From Polaromonas sp. JS666 (GTDB taxonomy: Bacteria > Pseudomonadota > Gammaproteobacteria > Burkholderiales > Burkholderiaceae_C): a stretch of 64,000 bases of DNA. This document shows, piece after piece, positions 17,752 to 26,681 of this stretch. Numbering within the stretch: the first letter of the stretch is position 1; each line of letters starts with the position of its first letter. Made by a program: the position numbers and the translations under genes. The notes below the pieces were generated by a model. That model was not told the DNA's origin. It saw nothing but the letters and a program-made list of their open reading frames with translations, and made no database searches. The stretch lies in assembly GCF_900103405.1 (NCBI RefSeq), contig NZ_FNHX01000001.1, positions 744,001 through 808,000 of the forward strand, in the 5' to 3' direction.

Positions 17752-18702
17752 ATGAAAACCACTTTTTTCAGCACGCAGATCCGCTACTTCCTTGAGGTGG
17801 CACGCACCGGCTCAGTCAGCCAGGCCGCGGCGCAGCTGCATGTGGCGGCCTCGGCCGTGAGCCGCCAGGTCGGCAAGCTGGAAGACCAACTGGGCTGCGC
17901 GCTGTTCGAGCGCAGGGCGCGCGGCATGGTGCCCACCGATGCGGGCGAGCGCCTGATGGCCTATGCGCGCGCGGGCAGCGACGACGCCGAACGCGTGATG
18001 GAACAGGTGCGCGGCCTGGCCGGCTACAGCGCGCGGCGTGTGCGCGTGGCCTGCACCGAGGGTTTCGCCACGGGTTTCATGCCGGAGGTGATGACGGGCT
18101 TCAGGCGCAGCCACCCCGAGGCGCTGATCGAGCTCAGCGTGGGCTCGCCCGAAGCGGTCAGCCGCCTGCTGCTGCAAGGCGAAACCGACGTGGCGCTCAA
18201 GTACACCATGGCGCCGGAAAAAGGCATGACGGTGCGGCATGCGGCCACCGCGCCCATGTACGCGCTGATGCTGCCCACGCACCCGCTGGCGCGGGCCCGC
18301 GCGGTGACGGTGGCGAATGTCGTGAAATACCCGCTGGGCATCAGCGCCAAGGGCATGACGGGGCGCCAGCTCTTTGACATGGTGGCCAGCGTCCAGGGCC
18401 TGCAGTACCAGGCCTCGGTGGTCAGCAATTTTTCGTCGGCACTGCTGCCCAGCACGCGCGGCGACGACATCATGCTGTCGGGCTACCTGACGGCCGCGCA
18501 CCTGATACGCCAGGGCCAGCTGGTGGCCGTGCCTTTTGCCGAGCCGGAACTGCGCCAGCGTGTGCTGCAGGTGCTGTCGCTGGAGGGGCAGACGCTGGCG
18601 CCGCTGGTGCTGGACTTCACCGCGCAGCTGATCGCCGCCGTTCGCGAATCGGGCAACGGCATGGCACCGGCGCGCAGACGCGGCGCGAAAAAAAGCGGCT
18701 GA
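17752..18702 (+). CDS. LysR-type transcriptional regulator
   Basis: 316 aa. The N-terminal winged HTH reads IRYFLEVARTGSVSQAAAQL then ASAVSRQVGKLEDQLG and LFERRARGMVPTDAG. The rest is a periplasmic-binding-protein-like effector domain. The ATG at 17752 begins the conserved domain; a TTG at 17704 in the same frame is less likely. Its divergent position to the M20/Bug operon suggests it regulates that operon in response to the imported substrate. Confidence 0.9.
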   Translation: MKTTFFSTQIRYFLEVARTGSVSQAAAQLHVAASAVSRQVGKLEDQLGCALFERRARGMVPTDAGERLMAYARAGSDDAERVMEQVRGLAGYSARRVRVACTEGFATGFMPEVMTGFRRSHPEALIELSVGSPEAVSRLLLQGETDVALKYTMAPEKGMTVRHAATAPMYALMLPTHPLARARAVTVANVVKYPLGISAKGMTGRQLFDMVASVQGLQYQASVVSNFSSALLPSTRGDDIMLSGYLTAAHLIRQGQLVAVPFAEPELRQRVLQVLSLEGQTLAPLVLDFTAQLIAAVRESGNGMAPARRRGAKKSG

Positions 18703-18723
18703 GCGCCCTGCCGCTTCTTTTTT
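18691..18723 (+). terminator. Bidirectional intrinsic terminator between lysR and the phosphatase gene
   Basis: AAGCGGC (18693-18699) pairs with GCCGCTT (18710-18716), with a run of A on the left and TTCTTTTTT on the right. It can end the lysR transcript and the convergent phosphatase transcript. Confidence 0.75.
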
Positions 18724-20379
18724 CTACAGCCCCGGCAAGGGCAGGAGCTTGCCTTCGGCCGACGAAGGCGGCGCGATGCGCAGCACGCGCGACAGCGTGG
18801 GCGCGATGTCCACGACTTCCACGCGCGCGTCGATGCGGCCGGCTTTGACCCAGGCCGGGCCGTACATCAGGATGGGCACCTGCGTGTCATACGGGTGGGG
18901 CGAGCCATGCGTGGCGACCGTGTTGCCGAACATCCAGCCGGGCTTGAGCGAATACTGCACGTCGCCCGAAACCTCGGCATGCCAGGATTTGCGGATCTGC
19001 TCAAAGAAAGGTGCGCCGGCGCGGCTGCCGCTTTGCAGTTCGCGTCGCGTGTAGGCCGCGGCAAAACCGGGCTCGGCCATCAGCAGCGCGCGGGCTTCCT
19101 CGGCCAGGGCGTCGGCGCTGGCCTGCTTTTGCGCGATGAGCTGTTTGTCGAGCAGCACGCTGGAGCCTGAAAAGCCCGCGGCCCATTTGCCCGGGCCAAA
19201 GCGTTTTTCAAGCCCGGCATTGACGCGGCCCAGCAGCTGGCTGCTGTTGACGCGGCCGGACTCGCGGCCCTGGCTGGCGTTGTACTCGGGCGCGGGCATG
19301 AAGCCGTGGTCGGCGGTGAGCACGGCGATGTAGTTGTCCTTGCCGATGCGCGCGTCCAAGTCCTGGAAGAAGGCCTGCAGCAAACGATCCAGCTGCAGCA
19401 GGTGGTCGTGCGAGAGGCGCGACTCGGCGCTGAAGGCGTGGTTCACATAGTCGTGGCCTGAAAGGCTCACCGACAGGATGTCGGGAATGTCGTCCTGGCC
19501 CAGTTGCTCGCCGGCAATGGCGGCGCGCGCGAATTCCAGCGACATCGCATCGACAAAGGGGCCGCGCAGCAGCGAGCCGTAAAAGCGCGGGCCGGGCGCG
19601 CTGTCCTCCTTGGCCCCGAACATCGCCGGCAACCCGCCGCCCGCGGGGCCGTACCAGGGCTGCTGGTCGGGCAGCGAGCGCGCGTACGCGGCCTCGGGCA
19701 GCAAGGCCTTCCACTCGGCCTTGAAGTAGCGGTCGGCCGGCTTGCCGGCGTTGTAGCGGTCGACCCAGGCCGGGTGCGCCGCCATGTAATGCGTGCTGGA
19801 GGCGAACTGCCCGGTGGCGCCCATATACATATAGGCGATGCCGGTCTTGCCGGCCGGCAGGATGGCGCCGCGGTCTTTGCCCGAGATGCCTATGACCTTG
19901 GAGCGGCTGTCGACGCGCCGCAGCACGTCACCCACGGTTTCGGCTTTGAGGTTTTTCGGGCTGGTTCCGTCCAGGGCGTTGGTGGCGTGGCCGATATAGG
20001 TGGCCGAGGTATCGCCGGTGCAGTAGACGGGCTCGGCGGTGACGGGGTCGCGCCAGTCGTTGCCTATGATGCCGGTGCGATGCGGATAGGCGCCGGTGAG
20101 CATGGTGGCATGGCCGGCCGCGGTGACGGTGAAGGCATGGCCGTAATGCGCGTTGGCGAACCAGGCGCCGCGGTCCAGGAAGCGCGCGAAGCCGTCGGGC
20201 GCGAGCTGGTCGCGGTAGTCCAGCACCTGGCGCTGCGGCAGGCCGTCGACGACCAGGAAGACCACCAGCTTGGGGCGCGGCGCGGCGTCGGCCACCGTGC
20301 CGGGCGCGGCGGTGCAGCTGGCGAGCAATGCGGCGGCCAAAGAGGCGGCCAGCAGTCGTAAAAGAGTGTGAGCTTTCAT
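18724..20379 (-). CDS. PafA-like alkaline phosphatase lipoprotein
   Basis: 551 aa. The N-terminus carries a lipoprotein signal with lipobox LLASC. The alkaline phosphatase superfamily fold is shown by VVDGLPQRQV (metal Asp), the nucleophile Thr in FTVTAAGHATMLTG, SGKDRGAILPAGK (the Lys/Arg pair typical of PafA), SLSGHDYVNHAF and TADHGFMP. PafA enzymes release phosphate from monoesters and are often phosphate-irrepressible. The ATG at 20379 is chosen because it begins the signal peptide. Confidence 0.85.
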   Translation of the reverse strand: MKAHTLLRLLAASLAAALLASCTAAPGTVADAAPRPKLVVFLVVDGLPQRQVLDYRDQLAPDGFARFLDRGAWFANAHYGHAFTVTAAGHATMLTGAYPHRTGIIGNDWRDPVTAEPVYCTGDTSATYIGHATNALDGTSPKNLKAETVGDVLRRVDSRSKVIGISGKDRGAILPAGKTGIAYMYMGATGQFASSTHYMAAHPAWVDRYNAGKPADRYFKAEWKALLPEAAYARSLPDQQPWYGPAGGGLPAMFGAKEDSAPGPRFYGSLLRGPFVDAMSLEFARAAIAGEQLGQDDIPDILSVSLSGHDYVNHAFSAESRLSHDHLLQLDRLLQAFFQDLDARIGKDNYIAVLTADHGFMPAPEYNASQGRESGRVNSSQLLGRVNAGLEKRFGPGKWAAGFSGSSVLLDKQLIAQKQASADALAEEARALLMAEPGFAAAYTRRELQSGSRAGAPFFEQIRKSWHAEVSGDVQYSLKPGWMFGNTVATHGSPHPYDTQVPILMYGPAWVKAGRIDARVEVVDIAPTLSRVLRIAPPSSAEGKLLPLPGL

Positions 20380-20613
20380 GGCTGCGATGCTAAAGCAGTT
20401 CGGGCCGGCACCGCCCCCGTAATCACCCGTGGCGCGCGAATCGCCATTGGCCCGGCGCGCCACTGCAGCGGCGCTGCATCATGCACACATCACCCGCGCC
20501 GAGTTGCAAGAAAGTGTTGCGATCCTTTTCAAGAGGCATTTTTGCCACTATTTACCCGCGGCTTTTGGGGGCAGGCATTGACGGGGTTTTTGCTTATCGG
20601 GCAGGATGGTCCC

Positions 20614-21633
20614 ATGGTGAACAGCATTGCGCCCTATGCCGCGCCCCCTGGACAGCCGGAAGTCGAGCGTGTGGTGACGGCCAGTATCTGCCACATCAAG
20701 GAGGGCATCTACGCGCAAATGGAGGACATACGCGCGCACTCCCTGCCCTATAACGCCGCGGACGGCATACACGCCATCCTGCATTACCAGAGCGGCTGGT
20801 TCGTGCATTGGGCCGAGGGCCCGTCGCCCGAGCTGCGTGCCCTGCTGCTGCGCCTGGCCGGCGACCCGCGCCACCACTCGCTGCATACCCTGCACAGCAG
20901 CCGGGGCCGGCGCATTCTGCCCACGCCCTGGTCCATGGTGATGTCGCAGGCCACCGAGTCGGCCGTGCAGTTCGGCCGCCGCGTGATGGCGCTGCGCGAG
21001 CAGTTTGAAAAAGGCGTGCAGTACGCGCCCTCCTCCGTGTTGCGGCGCCTGTCGGCGCCCATGCAGCTGCCGCAGGCGCAGGGACTGGCCGACCCCGAAG
21101 CCTTCCACCGCGTCGGCATCTGCGCGGCCGGCGGCAACGAGGCCTTCGCCATGGTCGGCTGGCTGGCGCAACGCACCGGCGGGACGGTGGCCAAGCGGCG
21201 CTTCGCGGGTGAGCAGGACATGGACGGCAGCAGCGAATATGTGGAGTTCATGGAAGGCGGCCATCCCTGCCGCATGATCGCCGTGGCGCGCAACGGCCTG
21301 ACCCACGGCCTGCGCCGCGCCTTCCTGCCCGACTGGCCGTATTTTGTGATGCTGTTTTCCGGCTCGCCCAAATTCGACGATGCGTTGATGAGCCGCATGA
21401 TGGCCGCCTGCGAAAACCTGCCGGCCACGCCGGCCTTGCTGGGCATCGCGCCCAATGCCGAGACGCACCAGCGCATGCAGGCCATGGCCGCGGAAGCCCA
21501 TCTGGCCTATATCGTGGCCGGCACCGCCAGACCCGACGAATGCCCCTTCATCTGGCGAGCGGTGCAGGAGCAGCTCCAGCGCGCCGGCGAGCCGCCCAGT
21601 TCGGTGTGGGACGTGCCGCGCATGGCGGCCTGA
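20614..21633 (+). CDS. BLUF-like domain protein lacking photocycle residues
   Basis: 339 aa. Residues about 15-115 align with BLUF flavin photosensors (PYNAADGIHAILHYQSGWF, HWAEGPSPELRAL, GDPRHHSLHTL, PTPWSMVMS). The Tyr of the first strand is replaced (VVTASICHI), and the Gln of the FxxQWLEG motif reads His (FVHWAEG), so normal BLUF photochemistry should not occur. Residues about 155-330 form a second domain, similar in feel to a Rossmann/GTPase-like fold, that I cannot name. The ATG at 20614 follows GGCAGGA; the frame open from 20368 overlaps the phosphatase start. Confidence 0.65.
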   Translation: MVNSIAPYAAPPGQPEVERVVTASICHIKEGIYAQMEDIRAHSLPYNAADGIHAILHYQSGWFVHWAEGPSPELRALLLRLAGDPRHHSLHTLHSSRGRRILPTPWSMVMSQATESAVQFGRRVMALREQFEKGVQYAPSSVLRRLSAPMQLPQAQGLADPEAFHRVGICAAGGNEAFAMVGWLAQRTGGTVAKRRFAGEQDMDGSSEYVEFMEGGHPCRMIAVARNGLTHGLRRAFLPDWPYFVMLFSGSPKFDDALMSRMMAACENLPATPALLGIAPNAETHQRMQAMAAEAHLAYIVAGTARPDECPFIWRAVQEQLQRAGEPPSSVWDVPRMAA

Positions 21634-21680
21634 ACAGCACCGGCCGGCGCAGGCCGGGACACCCCGATACACTGCGGGGC

Positions 21681-22325
21681 ATGAAAAAAGAAGCCATCGC
21701 CCCCTTCTTCGCCACGCTCAAGGCCGCCAACCCCATGCCGGTGACCGAGCTCGAATACACCAGCGTGTTCGAACTGCTGGCCGCCGTGCTGCTGAGCGCG
21801 CAGGCGACCGATGTCAGCGTGAACAAGGCCACGCGCAAGCTCTACCCGGTGGCCAACACGCCGCAGGCCATCCTCGATTTGGGGCTAGAGGGCCTGGAGT
21901 CGTATATACGCACCATAGGGCTGTACCGCACCAAGGCAAAAAACCTGCTGGCGACCTGCGAGATATTGGTGAAGCAGCACGGCGGCCAGGTGCCGCGCAC
22001 GCGCGAGGCGCTGGAAGCCCTGCCCGGCGTGGGCCGCAAGACGGCCAATGTGGTGCTGAACTCGGCCTTCGGCGAGGCGGTGATGGCGGTGGACACCCAC
22101 ATCTTCCGCGTGAGCAACCGCACGGGCCTGGCGCCCGGCAAGAACCCGCTGGAAGTCGAGATGAACCTGCTCAAGCGCGTGCCCACTGACTACCTGGTGG
22201 ACGCGCACCACTGGCTGATCCTGCACGGGCGCTATGTGTGCCTGGCGCGCAAGCCGCTGTGCTGGCAGTGCGCGGTGGCGCCCTGGTGCGATTTTGAGCC
22301 CAAGACGCCGCCGCCTGCGGCTTAA
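21681..22325 (+). CDS. nth: Endonuclease III (DNA glycosylase/AP lyase)
   Basis: 214 aa, the full family length. It removes oxidised pyrimidines in base excision repair. Catalytic K120 lies in PGVGRKTANVV and D138 in VDTHIFRV. The [4Fe-4S] ligands are C187, C194, C197 and C203 with spacing C-x6-C-x2-C-x5-C. The ATG at 21681 matches the family start. Confidence 0.97.
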   Translation: MKKEAIAPFFATLKAANPMPVTELEYTSVFELLAAVLLSAQATDVSVNKATRKLYPVANTPQAILDLGLEGLESYIRTIGLYRTKAKNLLATCEILVKQHGGQVPRTREALEALPGVGRKTANVVLNSAFGEAVMAVDTHIFRVSNRTGLAPGKNPLEVEMNLLKRVPTDYLVDAHHWLILHGRYVCLARKPLCWQCAVAPWCDFEPKTPPPAA

Positions 22326-22331
22326 AAAGCC

Positions 22332-23453
22332 TTACCGGGCGAAAGTGCCGTCAGCCCGGATCATCGTCAAATTGACAAAGCGAGAGCCCAGGTTGCTCTG
22401 CTTGCTGTAGGTCAGCGCGAAGCCGCCCAGGTCTTCATTGGTGAAGGTCTCCAGCGTGCTGATGAGCTTGGCACGCGTGATGGGCGCAGCGGTCTTCTGC
22501 AGCGCGCGCACCACCAGCTTGGCGTTGAGGAAACCTTCCATGCTGTTGTAGCTGAATTTCTTGTCGGCAGTTCCCTGGATCACGGTCTGGTATTCCTTCA
22601 CGACGGCGTTACCGAGTTCGGTAAAGGGGTAAGGCACGACCTGCGAGACGATGGTGCCGGCGGTCGGCTCTTTCAGCTCGGCATGCAGGCCCGAGGAGAC
22701 GCTGAGCACCATGAACTGCGCGCTCACGCCCTTGGCCTTGTAGGCCTTGATGAAGGCGGCATTGGGCTTGGCCTGGGCGATCAGCATCACGGCCTGCGGC
22801 TGGGCGGCGGCGATCACGTCCACCGCCTTGGCCACGTCCACCGTGCCGCGCGGCACCGGGGCCACGGCGGCGGGCGCCGCGCCGCGCTTTTGCATGGCGG
22901 CAATGAGCGCGTCCAGGCCTTCCTTGCCGAAAGCGTCGTCCTGGTAGGCGACGGCGATCTTGTTGATGCCTATGGTCCAGGCGTGGTTGACGGCAGCCTC
23001 GATCTCGTCGGTGGTGCTGGCGCGCACGTGGAACACATTGGGCACATAAGGGTCGCGCAGCGACTTGGCGCCGCTGGTGTTACCGATCTGGGCAATGCCG
23101 GCGCCCTGCACGATGGGCACGATCTTGAGCATATTGGCCGTGCCGCGGAAACCCACAAGGGCCACGGCGTTCTGCTCGATCAGCGCCTTGGTGTTCTCGG
23201 CGGTTTTGTCGGGGTTGAAGCCGTCGTCCAGGCTCACGAGCTTGATCTTCTCGCCGCGCACGCCGCCCTTTTTGTTGATGTCGTCAAAGTAGGCATTCAT
23301 GCCGCGCACATAGTCGGTGGTGAGCGCCGCGCTGGTGCCCGAAAGGTCACCCGAATGGCCCAGGATGATGTCGGCCGAAGCGCCCACGCTGGCGGCGCAC
23401 AGAAAAAAACCGGCCAGCACACGGCCGGCCCTTGAAAAATTCACAACTGTCAT
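22332..23453 (-). CDS. ABC transporter substrate-binding protein, LivK/branched-chain amino acid type
   Basis: 373 aa with a signal peptide ending near GASAD. It is a type I periplasmic binding fold with the opening IILGHSGDLSGTSAA, then IEQNAVALVGFRGTANM and FGKEGLDALIAAM. No cognate permease or ATPase gene is adjacent, so it probably works with components encoded elsewhere. The ATG at 23453 begins the signal peptide. It follows a Bug-type binding protein in the same direction, downstream of the aminotransferase. Confidence 0.85.
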   Translation of the reverse strand: MTVVNFSRAGRVLAGFFLCAASVGASADIILGHSGDLSGTSAALTTDYVRGMNAYFDDINKKGGVRGEKIKLVSLDDGFNPDKTAENTKALIEQNAVALVGFRGTANMLKIVPIVQGAGIAQIGNTSGAKSLRDPYVPNVFHVRASTTDEIEAAVNHAWTIGINKIAVAYQDDAFGKEGLDALIAAMQKRGAAPAAVAPVPRGTVDVAKAVDVIAAAQPQAVMLIAQAKPNAAFIKAYKAKGVSAQFMVLSVSSGLHAELKEPTAGTIVSQVVPYPFTELGNAVVKEYQTVIQGTADKKFSYNSMEGFLNAKLVVRALQKTAAPITRAKLISTLETFTNEDLGGFALTYSKQSNLGSRFVNLTMIRADGTFAR

Positions 23454-23547
23454 GAAACGATCCCTAGCCTCTGCTGATAAAAAACTTGTTTGTTGTTGAT
23501 AAAAAAAACCGGCGCCAGGCCGGTCCCACCCAGGCGCGCAGGGGGTG

Positions 23548-24525
23548 TCAGGCGTCAACCTTGACCTTGGCCTGCTCGGCCACCTGCGCCCATTTCTTCT
23601 GCTCGGCCTTGATAAAGGTGGCGAACTTCTCGATGCTGCCGCCGCCGTCCTCGGCGCCGTACTGGTCCATCTTTTCCTGCACATCAGGCATGGCCAGCAC
23701 TTTGTTGACGTCTTCATTCATGCGCTGGACCATGGCGTGCGGCATTTTGGACGGGCCCATGAGGCCGTACCACACGGTGGCCTCGAAGCCGGGAAAGCCC
23801 GACTCAGCCATGGTGGGCACATTGGGGTGGCCCTTGGCGCGCTTGAGCCGCGTTTGCGCCAGCGCGATGGCCTTGCCGCTTTTGACGTGCGGCGTGGCCG
23901 AGGTCATGGTCTCGAAGCAGTAGTTGACCTGCCCGCCTATCAGGTCGACCAGGGCCGGGCCGGAGCCGCGGTAGGGAATGTGCAGCGCGAAAATCTTCGC
24001 CTGCAGCTTGAACATCTCGAGCGCGAAATGCTGGGCCGAGCCGCCGCCGGCCGAGGCGAAGCTGATCTGGCCCGGCCTGGCCTTGCACAGCGCGACCAGG
24101 TCCTTGACGGTCTTGGCGGGCTGATCGGCGTTGCAGATCAGCATATTGGGCGTGACGCCGACCATGCTGATGGGCACGTAGTCGCGCTCGGGGTTGTAGC
24201 CCAGCTTGAGGCCCAGCGCCGGCGCCAGTGCGTGGCTGTTGATGTGGGCCATGAGCAGGGTGTTGCCGTCGCCCGGCTGTTTGGCCACATAGTCGGCCGC
24301 GATGACGCCTGCGGCGCCGCCCTTGTTTTCAATCACCACCGAGGTGTTCCACATGGTGGAGAGCTTTTGCCCGACCACGCGCGCCAGCGCGTCGGTGCCG
24401 CCGCCGGGCGGGAAACCCACGATGATGCGGACCGGGCCGGACGGCAGGGTCTGCGCCTTGAGCATGGGTGACGCCACCAGGGCGGCCGTGGCCGCCGTCG
24501 CGCTGATAAAAGTTCTGCGTTGCAT
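23548..24525 (-). CDS. Bug/TctC-family substrate-binding protein
   Basis: 325 aa. The N-terminus MQRRTFISATAATAALVAS is Tat-like with a twin arginine. The family signature GPVRIIVGFPPGGGTDALARVVG and a VIENKGGAAG ligand loop follow. It is a periplasmic binder of carboxylates with no TctAB genes nearby. It lies 69 bases after the class V aminotransferase and probably shares its GntR-controlled promoter. Confidence 0.88.
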   Translation of the reverse strand: MQRRTFISATAATAALVASPMLKAQTLPSGPVRIIVGFPPGGGTDALARVVGQKLSTMWNTSVVIENKGGAAGVIAADYVAKQPGDGNTLLMAHINSHALAPALGLKLGYNPERDYVPISMVGVTPNMLICNADQPAKTVKDLVALCKARPGQISFASAGGGSAQHFALEMFKLQAKIFALHIPYRGSGPALVDLIGGQVNYCFETMTSATPHVKSGKAIALAQTRLKRAKGHPNVPTMAESGFPGFEATVWYGLMGPSKMPHAMVQRMNEDVNKVLAMPDVQEKMDQYGAEDGGGSIEKFATFIKAEQKKWAQVAEQAKVKVDA

Positions 24526-24594
24526 GGTTTCCCTCTGATTCAGTAGTAGAACGAAGCGAAGTGACAGTTTGAAGGCGGATGGCGGTGGCGGCTC

Positions 24595-25815
24595 TCAGGC
24601 CGCCTTGCGCTGCGGCACCACGGCCGCATGGCTGGAGAAATGGTCCATGGCGGCCTGCACGCCCGAACCCGCGAGCTTGACACCAGCAAGTTTCAAGCCC
24701 ATTTCACAGCCCGACAGCGCCGCCATCAGCGTGAGGTCGTTGCAGTCGCCCAAGTGGCCTATGCGGAACATGCGGCCCTTGACCTTGCCCAGGCCGGTGC
24801 CCAGCGAGCAGTCGAAGCGCTCATAAATGATTTTGCGCACCGCGTCGGCATCCACGCCTTCAGGCGTCATCACGCCGGTCAGCACCGGCGAATACACGGC
24901 CGGGTCGGCGCACTGGATCTGCAGGCCCCAGGCCTTGACCGCCGCGCGCACGCCCGCGGCCCAGCGCTGGTGGCGCGCGAACACGGCTTCCAGGCCGTGC
25001 TCGAGCAGCATGTCGCAGGCTTCGCTGAGCGCGTACAGCAGGTTGGTGTTGGGGGTGGACGGCCAGTAGCCGGTCTTGTTCATCTCGATGATTTCGTCCC
25101 AGGCCCAGAAGGCCTTGGGCAAGGTGGCTTTCTTGCTGGCTTCAAGGGCCTTGGCGGAGACAGCGTTGAAGCTGATGCCGGGCGGCAGCATCAGGCCTTT
25201 TTGCGAGCCGCTGATGGTGACATCCACGCCCCACTCGTCGTGGCGGTAGTCGGCCGAGGCCAGGCCCGAGATGGTGTCGACCAGCAACAGCGCCGGGTGT
25301 TTGGCCGCGTCCATGGCCTTGCGCACGGCCGCGATGTTGCTGGTGACGCCGGTGGAGGTTTCGTTGTGCACCACGCAAACGGCCTTGATGCTGTGCTGGG
25401 TGTCGGCCTTCAGGCGCTCTTCAATCAGGGCGGCCTGCACGCCGTGGCGCCAGATATCGGCGCCGGGGTAGCTGATGACCTCGGTCTTCAGGCCCAGGCG
25501 CGCGGCCAGCTTTTGCCACAGCGCGGCGAAGTGGCCGGTTTCGTACATCAGCACGTGGTCGCCGGGGTTCAGGGTGTTGGAGAGCGCCGCTTCCCAGGCG
25601 CCGGTGCCCGAAGCCGGATAAATGATGACGGGTTGTTTGGTCTGGAAGATCTTCTTGATGTCGGCCAGGACTTTCAGGCCCAGCGCCGCGAATTCAGGGC
25701 CCCGGTGGTCTATGGTGGGCAGGCTCATGGCCCGCAGGATGCGGTCCGGCACCGGCGAAGGGCCGGGAATCTGCAAAAAATGACGTCCCGTGGGATGAAA
25801 GTCAAGCGTCAACAT
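24595..25815 (-). CDS. Class V aminotransferase, serine/alanine-glyoxylate transaminase-like
   Basis: 406 aa. PLP enzyme of the AGXT/SgaA group: FLQIPGPSPVPDRILRAM at the N-terminus, YPASGTGAWEAALSN for the phosphate, VVHNETSTGV, and the Schiff-base lysine in ISGSQKGLMLPPG. Members transfer an amino group to glyoxylate. The ATG at 25815 has CAGGAG upstream; the open frame extends further but into the operator. It is divergent from gntR and a YdiJ-type dehydrogenase, suggesting a shared glyoxylate/2-hydroxyacid pathway. Confidence 0.85.
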   Translation of the reverse strand: MLTLDFHPTGRHFLQIPGPSPVPDRILRAMSLPTIDHRGPEFAALGLKVLADIKKIFQTKQPVIIYPASGTGAWEAALSNTLNPGDHVLMYETGHFAALWQKLAARLGLKTEVISYPGADIWRHGVQAALIEERLKADTQHSIKAVCVVHNETSTGVTSNIAAVRKAMDAAKHPALLLVDTISGLASADYRHDEWGVDVTISGSQKGLMLPPGISFNAVSAKALEASKKATLPKAFWAWDEIIEMNKTGYWPSTPNTNLLYALSEACDMLLEHGLEAVFARHQRWAAGVRAAVKAWGLQIQCADPAVYSPVLTGVMTPEGVDADAVRKIIYERFDCSLGTGLGKVKGRMFRIGHLGDCNDLTLMAALSGCEMGLKLAGVKLAGSGVQAAMDHFSSHAAVVPQRKAA

Positions 25816-25842
25816 GGCGGTCTGCTCCTGAAGTAAGCCCCT

Positions 25843-25862
25843 ATTTTTTGCATACAAAATTC
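25843..25862 (-). promoter_or_regulatory. GntR operator 1 (aminotransferase side)
   Basis: A degenerate palindrome centred on CATA with arms ATTTTTTG / CAAAATTC. It shares a 15-base core TTTTGCATACAAAAT with operator 2, 64 bases away. On the minus strand it overlaps a promoter for the aminotransferase operon: TTGACA at 25871-25866, 17 bases, then AAAAAT at 25848-25843. Confidence 0.6.
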
Positions 25863-25895
25863 ATTTGTCAATACATCAAAGGATTAAATATCGAT

Positions 25896-25926
25896 TTGAC
25901 AGGGGTAAATTTTGCATACAAAATTT
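25896..25926 (+). promoter_or_regulatory. GntR operator 2 and promoter of gntR
   Basis: The palindrome at 25907-25926 has perfect 8-base arms AAATTTTG / CAAAATTT around CATA. It overlaps a promoter with a perfect -35 TTGACA (25896-25901), a 17-base spacer and -10 CAAAAT (25919-25924). The ATG at 25931 lies about where transcription would begin, so the mRNA is probably leaderless and the gene autoregulated. Confidence 0.65.
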
Positions 25927-25930
25927 ACCC

Positions 25931-26629
25931 ATGGCTGCTGAAATCATCCCCATCCCCCGCGCCGCCCTGCATGAACAGGTGGCGCACCGGCTGCGCCAGA
26001 TGCTGGTGGAAAACCGCATCCAGCCCGGCGCCAAGCTCAATGAGCGCGAACTCAGCGAGGTGCTCAACGTCTCGCGCACGCCGCTGCGCGAGGCCATCAA
26101 GATGCTGGCCGCCGAGGGCCTGGTGGAACTGCTGCCGAACCGCGGCGCGATCGCGGTGGAACTGACCGAAGCCGACGTGCTCAATACCTTCGAGGTGATG
26201 GCGGGGCTGGAAGCGCAGTCGGGCGAGCTGGCCGCCGAACGCATCACCGAGGCCGAGCTGGCGGAAATCAAGGCCATGCATTTCGAGATGCTGGCCGCCT
26301 ACACGCGCCGCGACCTGCCCAATTACTACCGACTCAATGCCGCCATCCACAGCGCCATCAATGCGGCCGCCAAGAACCCGGTGCTGGCCAGCACCTATGC
26401 GCAGGTCAATGCGCGGCTGCAGGCGCTGCGCTTTCGCTCCAACCAGGACGAGGAGAAATGGAAAGCGGCCGTAAAGGAACACGAGCTGATGATCGAAGCC
26501 CTGCAAAAGCGTGACGGCGCGGCCATGCGCAACGTATTGCTGCGCCACCTGAGCAGCAAGCGCGACGTGGTGGTGCAGCAGCTGCGCGCCATCCATGCCA
26601 CGAACAGCAAGAGCGGCGCCAAGGCCTGA
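25931..26629 (+). CDS. GntR family (FadR/FCD-type) transcriptional regulator
   Basis: 232 aa. The N-terminal winged HTH reads LHEQVAHRLRQMLVE then LNERELSEVLNVSRTPLREA and AEGLVELLPNRGA. The C-terminal FCD domain (from about residue 85) has its metal/ligand histidines near HFEM and HSAIN. Regulators of this type commonly sense small organic acids. Twin operators flank it, so it should control both the aminotransferase operon and its own transcript with the downstream dehydrogenase. Confidence 0.9.
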   Translation: MAAEIIPIPRAALHEQVAHRLRQMLVENRIQPGAKLNERELSEVLNVSRTPLREAIKMLAAEGLVELLPNRGAIAVELTEADVLNTFEVMAGLEAQSGELAAERITEAELAEIKAMHFEMLAAYTRRDLPNYYRLNAAIHSAINAAAKNPVLASTYAQVNARLQALRFRSNQDEEKWKAAVKEHELMIEALQKRDGAAMRNVLLRHLSSKRDVVVQQLRAIHATNSKSGAKA

Positions 26630-26681
26630 GCCCGGCCCGGCTCTCCCATCACAGTCCCCCACCCAAAGGCGAAAAGCCGCG

